From the NCBI RefSeq assembly GCF_002865645.1, contig NW_020194602.1, forward strand, positions 1 to 53,204: 53,204 nucleotides of DNA, written 5' to 3'. The stretch comes from Hyaloscypha bicolor E (Eukaryota > Ascomycota > Leotiomycetes > Helotiales > Hyaloscyphaceae). The notes beneath the pieces were generated by a model that saw nothing but the letters and a program-made list of their open reading frames with translations, was not told the DNA's origin and ran no database searches. This document shows, in pieces, positions 12,672 through 20,985 of this stretch. How positions within the stretch are numbered: the first letter of the stretch is position 1; every line of letters starts with the position of its first letter. The position numbers were made by a program, and so were the translations under genes.

Positions 12672-13181
12672 GGGGTTTGCATAATTGTTGGAGGCAAGCT
12701 GTTTAACTAATGTTGGCGTGATCACGAATGCTTTATGTCACGATTGAATGACGGCTGGAGCTGCAGGTGACAGCGCATCACTGATCAGCCTCAATATTAC
12801 CAATTGGTACTAATATTTCCGAAGCCGATTCCAATTGGGGGAGCTCTGCTAGGATGTGACGGATAGGGAAAATATTGGCGGGTCGTATACTAGTACGGCC
12901 GATGTGTGGCTGCAGCTGAAGTTCAGCTCCGAGTCCCCACTTCTGGAAAGTCGCATCTATCAAGAATTTGTTGCAATCCTTGAAACTCCATTCTCAATCA
13001 TCTATGAAGTAAACGAGATGGCACAAGTAAGAAGATATCGCTTGAACATCACATTTTCTGCGCCGGTCAAATGGATAGGCACGAGACTATGGGGTCAGTA
13101 TGAGATTTTCATCGGAAGCTGAAATGTGAGACTGATCACTAAAATCTAGATTTACAAACGCCTCGTAACCGCTGCTACATC
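12672..13181. promoter_or_regulatory. Divergent intergenic region
   Basis: 510 bp between the start of the minus-strand Helo-like-domain gene and the start of the plus-strand Fig1-like gene, so it must hold both promoters. No strong TATA or palindromic motif was recognised. Two short open frames here lack ATG starts or similarity and are not called. Confidence 0.5.
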
Positions 13182-14055
13182 ATGATTACGCTCCTTCTAG
13201 CAGCCATTATACAGCTGTGTAAGTGAATATCTTTGCGATTCAGCTGTTCGAGACACTCGTAGCGATATCTTACTGAAACAAAACAGCGGTAATCCTAGCG
13301 GGTTGTTCATCTCCCTCACTCAAAGATATATACCTTCTATCATTAATATACACCAAGACTTCTTCTCCTAATCCCGTGGTTGCTAATGCCAGCGAAACTA
13401 CTTTGGTGGAAGTCCGCGCTAGCTACTTCAATCTCTGTATTAGAGAAGTATCGGATGAATGGCTATGTAGTAGTAGTGTTTCCGCTCTGGCCCGACAGCT
13501 GAGCAGTATTGATGACCCTGAGGATCTCTTCGGGCTTGGTGCGAAATTTATGAAGAGAGATATCTCCTGTGGGCCGATGTAAGCAAACTTGCTCTTCTGA
13601 TATCTCGGTACTCATCGGAATACAGGATGGCTGTTATATTTCTCAACGCCATTGTGGCAGCCTTTCTTGGTCTTCTAGCTTGCCTTAGCAATTCAAAGAC
13701 CGCCGATGATGAAGATGATAACTCCTCCATCTTAGCGCTTGGGCGAAACTCCCTTCTTTTAATCTTCGCCCTCGCAGCAGCGTCTTCCCTACTCCTCACT
13801 CTAGCTGCTATGGTGTGGCAGCAAGTAGCAACAGGATCAGTAGTGAGTGTGCTCCAGAATGCTCCCTATAAAAATGTGCTGTTCAGGACCGGGAAAGTTG
13901 TTATGATATTAGGATGGTGTGCTGTTGCTTGGATCGTAATCGTGGTATTAGGAATAATAGTGAGGAGTTTTGCTGTTCTGCCATTATCTAGACTCGTGGA
14001 CAAAAGCTCAGAGTCTGGCTCAGAGTCTGGCTCAGGAAGCCTGATCGATGATTGA
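13182..14055 (+). CDS. Fig1-family four-TM membrane protein
   Basis: Three exons, 13182-13218, 13287-13578 and 13626-14055, giving 252 residues. Introns of 68 bp (GTAAGT..CAG) and 47 bp (GTAAGC..CAG, CTGAT branch point) restore one frame. A first hydrophobic segment (residues 3-20) leads into AGCSSPSLKDIYLLSL. The extracellular loop then holds YFNLCIREVSDEWLC (59-73), the claudin-like signature of the Fig1 family (PF12351). Three more membrane segments follow (starting MAVIFLNAIVAAF, SLLLIFALAAASS and KVVMILGWCAVAW). Fig1 proteins belong to the low-affinity calcium uptake system of the plasma membrane and act in mating and cell fusion in yeast and moulds. The C-terminus ends in a Ser-Glu-Ser-Gly repeat from a 12-bp tandem duplication. 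It is shorter than some Fig1 proteins but all four segments are present. A paralogue rather than the main Fig1 cannot be excluded. Confidence 0.82.
14007..14030 (+). repeat. 12-bp tandem duplication in the Fig1-like gene
   Basis: Two perfect copies of CTCAGAGTCTGG near the 3' end of the coding sequence, encoding the Ser-Glu-Ser-Gly repeat of the cytosolic tail. In frame, so harmless to the reading frame. Confidence 0.85.
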
Positions 14056-14564
14056 TTGAGGCGCTTACCATTTATGAAAGCCAAGATGACAGGGAAGAGG
14101 GCGATTGGCCTAGCTTTGTTAGCATTATATGTTCCTTAGCTCGGCACGCAACTTGGGTAAATTTTTAAATGGGTCCTCCTGATTCTATATTTAAATGAAT
14201 TCTTACATAGGGTACCGATTTACAGCTTTGTTCCCTTCCTCTGCCTTGCTCTACTTCCTTCCCACTTGCACTCGGGAAACGGCTTTCCCATCAGCTCAGC
14301 TTGAATCTGGAGCGCAATAAACCTTGAGTTCCAACGCGCTTGGGGCACATGATATTTGGGTCCAGCCATATCCTAGGCCCGTGTCCTGAGTGTGGTAGGT
14401 CTGCCTTATCCCGTTTCTTGTAGCTCGTCTGACGCATATTTGAAGGCTAGATAATCAAACGTAGGATGCAAGAGCAAGCTGCCGGGGTTTCTCGCGGATC
14501 AAATGTTTGGACGGTTAAGTGGAAGGATTGATAACGTTAATACTGCTCTTGCTACCTCTCCTTA
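14056..14564. other. Intergenic, no gene seen
   Basis: About 500 bp between two convergent coding regions (the Fig1-like gene ends on plus, the kinase fragment ends on minus). Presumably 3' untranslated sequence and terminators; no distinct signal recognised. Confidence 0.6.
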
Positions 14565-14905
14565 CTATGTTGGCTTGTCGCATTTGCCATGAGATATAAC
14601 ATGAAGATCCACAAGTCTCTCTCTTAAAACCCTCTCTACATCCGCTGCTGTCTCGTATTTCTCGTCCCAGTATGTGTGAATAACGTCGCCCAATAGTAAC
14701 TGGTCCGTCTTGGGGAACTGTTCGTTATTATATCTTTCCAGAACCTCTTCTTCCGTCAAGTCTGGGAACGGGGCCTTCCACGCCATAATCTCGTAAATGC
14801 CGCAACCCAAAGCAAATATCTCCCTTTTCGTATCATCCATATCTTCCCACTCTCTCCCGCGAAGGGGTAGTTGATATCGCGTCTCTTCTCCAATAAGCGG
14901 TAACC
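14565..14905 (-). pseudogene. Protein kinase C-lobe fragment, 5'-truncated
   Basis: An open frame of 113 codons ends at TAG at 14565. It contains RYQLPLRGREWEDMDDTKRE followed by IFALGCGIYEIMAWKAPFPD, which matches the region of fungal Ser/Thr kinases around helix F (the D..xDIFALGSAIYEIM block) and on to the end of the C-lobe. A TTAG splice acceptor at 14906-14908 would begin this piece as an exon. Upstream, on the same strand, no glycine loop, HRD or DFG motif could be found in any frame before the neighbouring esterase ends at 15295. There is no in-frame ATG near the beginning. It therefore looks like the remnant of a kinase gene that lost its N-lobe and catalytic loop, most likely non-functional. 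A strongly diverged first exon cannot be excluded. Confidence 0.6.
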
Positions 14906-15294
14906 CTAAGCACCACTTGGGTGTAAGTTTATTCTGTCTATGCACCTTAAAGATCTATATGGAGAAGTTTTAGATAGTGAGGAAACACTTACTGATTGTC
15001 TTTTACCGAACAGTGATGCCAACTGCAAAGGCACCGGCTTTAGCTTCAACGCCAGCTCTGGAAGCAAGCAATTCCCTAACTGGATCGATAACAAGTCCAG
15101 CAGCCGGAAGTGTGTTGTTGACAACTGAGGGATCTCTGGATCAAATTCGGCATTTGGAAATTACGTGGCATTACTGCACGTGGCTTAGCCGGTAGCCGGT
15201 GCTTCTCGTCAGACAGCCTTTAGATCAATGCAAGCTCTTTACCACTACTGCAAGTCTCATCTTATGGTGACAATTACTAGATTTTGTTTGCAAT
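14906..15294. other. Unassigned sequence upstream of the kinase fragment
   Basis: Open frames exist on both strands (for example minus 15124-14906 and plus 14977-15195), but none shows a recognisable domain, and the minus frames cannot be spliced in phase to the kinase C-lobe through a good CAG or TAG acceptor. A GTAAGT at about 14992 on the minus strand could be a relict donor. Probably decayed coding DNA. Confidence 0.4.
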
Positions 15295-16729
15295 TTATGC
15301 TTGCAATTCCCTACATTGCTTCAGGAAATCCCCCGCCTGCTGGGCCGCAACAGCAGCTTCTTTTTCAAACCCGACGATCTTCCCGACCAAAACTTTATGA
15401 AAACGGTTAGCAATAATTCTGTAATCAAGGAACTTGCAAGAAAGAGGAAAGTAAAGTTCACATACTAATATCATGAACTGCCTGCGCCGCAATCTGCAAC
15501 TCAGTCCTGTTTCCTTTGACAGCAGTAAATTCCTCGTAAACTTTTGCATCGTCATGACACAGGGCTTCACATTCCCCCGTGTGGAAGAACAAGGGAGTTG
15601 GTGTTGCAAATGCGGTACCGATGAAGCAGATGTTGGGATCGTTGAGCTTGATGCCTGTTGATGGAGATGGGGAGAGAGCGCGAGCACCCCAAGTGCCAAA
15701 TTCACCAACGAGGTAGTCGGTTGGCGCGTTGGGCGACTTGTCCAGATGCCCTGCATCGAGAGATCCCGCCTAGAGGCCTGATTAGCAAGATTGGTTATTT
15801 GTAAATTTTGAAGGAAAGAAGACGGAGGGACAGACTGGATCAACCCAAGGCGACCATAGAAATGCGCAACCCGGGGAAGGTACCGCTGCATTTGGATTGT
15901 CTGCAATGTATCGCAGCAACGCAAGACAAAGATTGCCTCCTGCACTGTCTCCTGAGATAGTGATCTTCCTGGCGGGAACTTGCATCTCATCGGTCAAGTG
16001 TAAAAGCGAAGTAATGGCATCCTGTAACTGGGCTGGAAATCGACCGCCTGGATTTGAAGCAAGGCGGTACTATAGGCAGAAAACATACGCCGCTGAGGTC
16101 TGCTGCAGAAGAGTCTTTGCCGCGAAACCACAGTCGTCTTGACGTCCATCTCCAATTACATAAGCCCCTGGGAAATGCAGTTAGCTAATTGCTTGATGAC
16201 TTGTCTGACATATAGCCATCTAGCTCTTCTGCAGCGAAGAAACTCACCACCATGAAAGTGGAGAATAACATCTGTTACCGTGCCTGGCGATAGCCGTTTG
16301 GGATACCAAGTCCCGCCAATGGTTACAGGGTTGATCTCTTTGTCCTTGGAAGCAATGCCAATGTAATGACTGTTTTTCGCAGGCTGCATCTTTACAAAGC
16401 GATCCCCTTCTTTACCAGGCTTCAGGCTTCCTGGGGTCTTCATCTCGACGTCTGACATATTCTTGAGAACTGCTTACAGGATGCGAACCCCGAGAGCTTG
16501 TCCTGTAGCAGAGTAAGCACTTCCCGTCGAAGGATACTTGATAAACCTAAAGTCGCGATCCCTTGCAGATAGACAAATATATACGGAGACTCCATTTCGA
16601 GCTTTGACGGGTGAAAGACGGCAGGAAATAGACCAGCCAAAGTGGGAGGCGTAAGGCATTGAACAAAATAGCTGTAAGTGTCCAAAACCCTTTGCCTGGG
16701 TGGATCTTGATCCAGGAGGCGGCAGCCAT
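15295..16729 (-). pseudogene. Alpha/beta-hydrolase (esterase/lipase), inactivated by two stops
   Basis: Five exons can be rebuilt in phase: 16729-16585, 16502-16248, 16167-15836, 15769-15466 and 15392-15295 (377 codons, a normal length for the family). Most introns have good GT..AG ends and GCTAAC or GCTAAT branch points; the third donor (GTCTGT) is weak. Family marks of the hormone-sensitive-lipase-like group (abhydrolase_3) are all present: a membrane-anchor-like N-terminus, the oxyanion HGG at the exon 2/3 junction, the nucleophile block ISGDSAGGN, SPWVDP, FFHTGECEALCHDD, and the catalytic His in AVHDI. Two in-frame stops break it: TAA at 16474-16476, before the AVLKNMSDVEM block, and TAG at 16070-16072, inside the conserved block before YRLASNPGGRFPA, where relatives have Gln. 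Both are explained by CpA to TpA on the coding strand. A protein from the internal Met at 16458 would still meet the second stop. Confidence 0.82.
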
Positions 16730-17551
16730 CGTGTTACAATCTTACTTTTTCGGAAATGGAAGGCGAAAAGTGGCCAGCGCGATTGTTTCCGACCCTCTCC
16801 TACAATACGAGGACAGGAACAGAGATCAGTACAAACAAAAACTATGTATCAATAGAAAATAGAGACATGAAAGTGAGGTTGACCGGCGACGTATGAAAAG
16901 GTTGATGCTTGCGATCGTCCCGAGCTACCATGCTTCGTACTTAACTTGTGGCTGGGGCTCCCCAGGTGGGGAGACCACAACCAGTCAAAGTTCTTGCGAG
17001 GTTTGAAATGCTGGTGCAAATGTACAAATAGAGTTAGTGGACCGAATTGGAAGATTGGACGAAACTCAGCACGGTGCACTCGCAAACGCTACCCCCCACC
17101 ATTGCACTAAAATAGAGATCGGTTGAATACTGCCTCGGTAGCTAGGAGCAGGAACAAAAACGCTGCGAGACGCCCTTGGGACCCAGGCAGACAAATGAAG
17201 CAGATGCCGGGCCAGCAGGCTTCAATGCCTTTGGCTAAATCGAGTCGAAAAGACGTTTAGGGAAGATATCTTCATCCGAGAGCAGATCCAGGCAATCCCG
17301 CCAGCCGAGGAATAACTTGCCAACGCTTCAGGGCATAAATGAAAATGGGTTTCAAGAAAACAGATCAGAGATTCAGAGAAACGATATTAAGGGGCCTTCG
17401 AGACTTAGCTATGAGAGAGTGCAGACAACATTTTCAGAATGCGACTACAAGAGACGCCCCGGAAATTACGAAAGGCCAAAAAGAAAAATTGAAATTTCAT
17501 AACTAAAACACCTCATATACCGATCATTCCTCCTCTGACCCTCATTCCCAC
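16730..17551. other. Intergenic, no gene seen
   Basis: 820 bp between the start of the esterase pseudogene and the 3' end of the amidohydrolase gene. Short open frames at 16849-17085 (minus) and 17317-17502 (plus) show no domain or codon signal. The region should hold the old esterase promoter and the amidohydrolase terminator. Confidence 0.55.
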
Positions 17552-18523
17552 TCAAAACGCCGTCTCCGTCACCTTAAGCTTTAACAACGACTCTGCATTC
17601 TTGAATGCAATCCGCTCAAGGTCATCCTTCCCTACCAACCCACTCCTCTCTAACTCTTCCATCCAGCTCAACCCCTTCTCGTTCGTTGCAAACGGATAGT
17701 CCACACTGTAGAGTATTCGCTCGATATTTGTATTCCTCAAAATGCAAGCCATCGGATCAATTGACCACACTCCACTCGTCGTGATCCAAATATTCTCATC
17801 CCAGATTTGCTTGAACTGCCGCTCAAACTTTCCCCATCTCACGGATAAATCGCACACTCGCTGGAGCATGAACGGAAGCATTTCTCCAAAATGTCCCACG
17901 ACGATTTTGACCCTCGGAAATTTATCAAAGACACCTGCTGCAAATAGGCGCAGGACATGCAGCGCCGTCTCCGAATGCCAGCCAAACCCGGACGCGCCGA
18001 GACTGGCAGCCGCGCCATCACTGAAGTTCCCCGAATATTGAGGTGCCATATCTTCCGAGGGCCAGGTTGGATGCAAATAGATGGGAACATCGAGATCCTG
18101 TGCGGCCTGAAAAACAGGATGATATTCCTTGCCATCGTAATATCTCCCATCGACATGGTTGTCAATCAAGGCTCCGACGAACCCTAACTCGCGAACGCAT
18201 CGAATCAACTCATTCGCGGCAGCACCAGGCTCCTTCATGGGAAGGACAGCAAAGCCCGCGAATCGAGACTTGTTCTGGGTGACAGCCGTGGCCAATTGAT
18301 CGTTCGCGGCTCGACATTGCGACGTGGACAACGTTCCGGGTACGTGTGAGATGACTTGGATTGAGATCCGCCCAGCGTCCATGTCTTGGAGCCGCAGGTC
18401 GCCGAGCCGGAGCCTGCTGGCCAGGCCGGGAAGATGCTTCAGCTGCTCTGAGAACTTGGCCTCGAAGCTGCTGTCTGTGGAGAAGAGGAAATGCTCCTCG
18501 AGGGAGATCAGTGGTGGAACCAT
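17552..18523 (-). CDS. Amidohydrolase-family decarboxylase (2,3-dihydroxybenzoate/gamma-resorcylate decarboxylase-like)
   Basis: A single uninterrupted exon of 323 residues, normal for the family. The start MVPPLISLEEHF has a good context (G at -3, G at +4) and places the metal-binding EEH motif (residues 9-11) at the N-terminus, as in the ACMSD/dihydroxybenzoate decarboxylase branch of the Amidohydro_2 family (PF04909). Further expected marks: YLHP with His151, VVGHFGEMLPF with His211, and the late Asp275 in YSVDYPFA. These residues make the divalent-metal site; the family removes a carboxyl group from aromatic acids without an added cofactor, normally in the cytosol. The true substrate cannot be read from the sequence; hydroxybenzoates are the usual ones. 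The gene is divergent from an FAD oxidase 383 bp away, which suggests shared control and perhaps one catabolic or secondary-metabolite route. Confidence 0.88.
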   Translation of the reverse strand: MVPPLISLEEHFLFSTDSSFEAKFSEQLKHLPGLASRLRLGDLRLQDMDAGRISIQVISHVPGTLSTSQCRAANDQLATAVTQNKSRFAGFAVLPMKEPGAAANELIRCVRELGFVGALIDNHVDGRYYDGKEYHPVFQAAQDLDVPIYLHPTWPSEDMAPQYSGNFSDGAAASLGASGFGWHSETALHVLRLFAAGVFDKFPRVKIVVGHFGEMLPFMLQRVCDLSVRWGKFERQFKQIWDENIWITTSGVWSIDPMACILRNTNIERILYSVDYPFATNEKGLSWMEELERSGLVGKDDLERIAFKNAESLLKLKVTETAF

Positions 18524-18608
18524 GGCGCCAGATGGTGCTCTTCTCTGCCGTGTGTTAGGGCTTGGTCCTGCAGCGTGTCGCCGTGTTGGATGAGATCCGA
18601 GGGAGTGG

Positions 18609-18634
18609 CTGGCTACTCAGTCTGGCTACTCAGT
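18609..18634. repeat. Perfect 13-bp tandem repeat in the divergent promoter
   Basis: Two head-to-tail copies of CTGGCTACTCAGT with no mismatch, 86 bp upstream of the decarboxylase start. Candidate binding site for a regulator, or a recent slippage product. Confidence 0.8.
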
Positions 18635-18753
18635 GCTGCCCACTGTAATATCGCTTGCGGCCGTGGTGTTCCCCGCCAATTCGCCGCTCTTGAAACTGAG
18701 GCTTGGGAAGCTTCGGGCGTTTTTGTTGGCATTGCATAATTCTAAGCGCTAAA

Positions 18754-18759
18754 CACGTG
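18754..18759. promoter_or_regulatory. CACGTG E-box palindrome
   Basis: Perfect six-base palindrome of the kind bound by bHLH factors such as Cbf1/Pho4, in the context AAACACGTGGCAA. It sits between the two divergent starts, 148 bp before the oxidase ATG. Confidence 0.5.
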
Positions 18760-18859
18760 GCAAGCTCACCGCAAGTTTCACAGAGATCAAAGCAATACCA
18801 GATTTGTATTTTCCGCAGGCACGGTTCACGCTGTTCCCACTTATAGTCTGACGCCCGCC

Positions 18860-19045
18860 ATGTCGTCTTCGTCGTCCGTTAGTTTGGGCCCGGTGGGAAT
18901 GTCAGGATGGGATCTTCACAGAGCTCCCCCCTGGTTAACGGCATCAAGGCAGCCCTGGGCTGGGACGAGAAATTATTCGCCTTCCCCAGCAAATTCGCCT
19001 ACCAGCTCGAAGATGTCCGGCCATACAACCTCACCATTCCAGTGA
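18860..19045 (+). other. Overlapping upstream ORF at the oxidase start
   Basis: An ATG at 18860 with G at -3 opens a 61-codon frame that runs past the oxidase ATG at 18907 in another frame and stops at 19045. If transcription starts upstream of 18860, ribosomes would have to leak past this ATG, reducing oxidase translation. The peptide is Ser-rich at first and otherwise only a shadow of the oxidase, so a coding role is unlikely. Confidence 0.4.
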
Positions 19046-20457
19046 AGCCAGCTGCAGTCACTTATCCAAAAACTGCGGCTCAAGTTGCAGCAATTGTGAA
19101 GGTTGCTGTAGACGCTGGTTTGAAGGTGCAGCCGCGGTCTGGGGGCCATAGCTACGCGAACTACTGTAAGCACCTTCCCCAGATCTCCAAGATATATACT
19201 AATCATCCAGGCATTGGCGGGGTTGATGGGGCTGTGGTTATCGACCTGAGGCACTTCCAGCATTTTCAAATGGATCGGACCACTTGGAGAGCCAAAGTTG
19301 GAGGTGGGACCCTCCTCGGAGATCTCACGAAGCGGATGCATGACGCCGGAAACCGAGCAATGGCTCATGGGACATGCCCCCAAGTAGGAATTGGAGGACA
19401 CGCCACCATTGGTGGTCTAGGACCAAGCTCTCGACTTTGGGGTACCGCTCTGGATCATGTCGAGGAGGTCGAGGTCGTTCTCGCCGACTCAAGAATCGTC
19501 CGAGCATCAGAGACGGAAAACCCTGATATCTTCTGGGCGGTCAAAGGTGCCGGTGCAAGCTTTGGCATCGTCACCGAGTTTGTCGTCCGAACTGAGCCTG
19601 AACCGGGAGAGTGTGTCAATTACTCATATTCATTCACCGTCGGCTCATATACGACCCTAGCCGCGACTTTCAAAACTTGGCAGAAATTCGTCTCGGACCC
19701 AGATCTGACGCGGAAGTTTGCAAGTGAGGTCATAATTTCGGAACTTGGAATGATCATTTCGGGGACGTTCTTTGGGAGCCAGGCCGAATTCAACAAGCTG
19801 GAAATGAACAAGAAATTTCCAGGATACAAAGACCACCACACCCTTGTATTCAAAGACTGGCTTGGACTTGCTGCACACTGGGGAGAAACAGTAGCACTTC
19901 GGCTTGCCGGTGGGCTTGCTGCACCTCTGGTTTCCAAATCATTGACCTTCAACGGCGCCGACCTGATACCAGACAAGGCCGTCGACAGACTGTTCGCTTA
20001 CCTCGATCGAGTAGACAAAGGAACCTTGGTCTGGTTCATCATCTTCGACCTGGCCGGTGGAGCCGTGAATGACGTTGCGCAAGATGCAACATCTTATGCT
20101 CATCGGGATGCCTTGTTTTACTTGCAGTCGTATGCCGTTGGCATTGGTAAAGTCAAGTCCAAGACTAAGAACTTTCTTACCGGCGTCAACACCACAATCC
20201 GCAACGGGATGCCCGGTGGACAGGACTTCGGTGCGTACCCGGGATATGTGGATCCAACACTAGTAAATGGACCTCTGTCATACTGGAGGACGAACCTCCC
20301 AAGACTGCAGCAAATCAAAAGTCTGGTCGACCCCAGAGATGTCTTTCACAACCCGCAAAGTGTGCCGCTGGCTGGAACGCCAGCTCCCACGTCTGCGCCT
20401 AAGATGGCGATAGCCCGGGTGAGAGTGAGAAAAGTGCTTGCGAAGTTGTGTTTTTAA
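18907..20457 (+). CDS. Berberine-bridge-type FAD oxidase (GOOX-like), two exons
   Basis: Exons 18907-19165 and 19211-20457 give 501 residues. The 45-bp intron (GTAAGC..CAG, ACTAAT branch point) has no stop and is a multiple of three, so an uninterrupted 516-residue reading is also open; splicing joins SYANY directly to the conserved GGVDGAVVIDL. The protein has an FAD_binding_4 (PCMH) domain and a C-terminal BBE domain ending YVDPTLVNG..YWRTNLPRL..IK..VDP..VFHNPQSV. His81 in RSGGHSY and Cys142 in HGTCPQVGIGGH are the two residues that tether FAD covalently in glucooligosaccharide oxidase and berberine bridge enzyme; their spacing (61) agrees. Such enzymes oxidise sugars, alcohols or alkaloid-type substrates with O2, making H2O2. 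There is no secretion signal; the N-terminus MGSSQSS could be N-myristoylated. The start context is good (A at -3, G at +4). One residue at the junction is Cys where relatives mostly have Gly. Confidence 0.9.
   Translation: MGSSQSSPLVNGIKAALGWDEKLFAFPSKFAYQLEDVRPYNLTIPVKPAAVTYPKTAAQVAAIVKVAVDAGLKVQPRSGGHSYANYCKHLPQISKIYTNHPGIGGVDGAVVIDLRHFQHFQMDRTTWRAKVGGGTLLGDLTKRMHDAGNRAMAHGTCPQVGIGGHATIGGLGPSSRLWGTALDHVEEVEVVLADSRIVRASETENPDIFWAVKGAGASFGIVTEFVVRTEPEPGECVNYSYSFTVGSYTTLAATFKTWQKFVSDPDLTRKFASEVIISELGMIISGTFFGSQAEFNKLEMNKKFPGYKDHHTLVFKDWLGLAAHWGETVALRLAGGLAAPLVSKSLTFNGADLIPDKAVDRLFAYLDRVDKGTLVWFIIFDLAGGAVNDVAQDATSYAHRDALFYLQSYAVGIGKVKSKTKNFLTGVNTTIRNGMPGGQDFGAYPGYVDPTLVNGPLSYWRTNLPRLQQIKSLVDPRDVFHNPQSVPLAGTPAPTSAPKMAIARVRVRKVLAKLCF
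19166..19210 (+). other. 45-bp frame-neutral intron in the oxidase gene
   Basis: GTAAGC at the 5' end, CAG at the 3' end, TACTAAT branch point about 10 bases before the acceptor, no stop codon, length divisible by three. It interrupts the FAD-binding block exactly where homologues run on without insertion. Confidence 0.85.
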
Positions 20458-20964
20458 CGAAGAATTTGCTGTACTTCATAGATTGGGTCTTGCCACACGG
20501 AACGATATAACGATTTAACGATGGTTTGAGAGATGAGGAAATAATATGATTGATGACAAGTTGAACGGATATGGACTAGATTGGTGGCAATGTAGACCAC
20601 GCTTAATGACTTCAGGACGAAATGAAAACTTATCATGTCTACCGCTCTTCTTGAAAACTCGTGGACTCATATCTACAATGCATTCAGGGAGCCCATCGTT
20701 AAACTTCCGAGCTCTCTGCATTTCGCTTTTCATTTCTCTGGACAGAATGTGAGAAAGTCAGGAAATTAGGAAGTGTTCGGCGGCCGACGTTGTGATTGTT
20801 TATGACTTGGCTTGCTGTATGGGATATACTCAGTTTTATTCCCACACGCTGGTGATGTACTAATGATCTCAAGATTATTGCGTAGTTGGGCATGTTCCTG
20901 CCAACAATTATATCTTCTCAAGCGGAGGCTACTCTGCCAGCGCAAATCTTAATCTTCAATACTT

Positions 20965-20985
20965 CCCGTTCGGGTGTCGAACGGG
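20965..20985. other. Perfect 8-bp inverted repeat
   Basis: CCCGTTCG, five-base loop GGTGT, CGAACGGG. It could be a hairpin or a protein-binding palindrome; no neighbouring gene start explains it. Confidence 0.5.

Larger units (their letters stand above)
18524..18906. promoter_or_regulatory. Shared divergent promoter of decarboxylase and FAD oxidase
   Basis: 383 bp separate the two start codons. It contains a perfect 13-bp tandem repeat (18609-18634), a CCAAT box (18676-18680) and a CACGTG E-box palindrome (18754-18759). An ATG at 18860 opens a frame that overlaps the oxidase start. The arrangement is typical of co-regulated fungal gene pairs; co-regulation is inferred, not shown. Confidence 0.6.

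Noticed and set aside
12672..12725. Extended N-terminus of the Helo-like-domain protein from 12725
   Set aside because: The upstream codon is GTG; the first ATG at 12671 gives the expected start of the domain.
12856..13122. Plus-strand frame of 88 codons before the Fig1-like gene
   Set aside because: Begins with GTG, not ATG, lies in the divergent promoter and does not splice in a useful way to the Fig1 exons.
16849..17502. Short frames on both strands between the esterase and the amidohydrolase
   Set aside because: Under 80 codons, no motif, no splice support.
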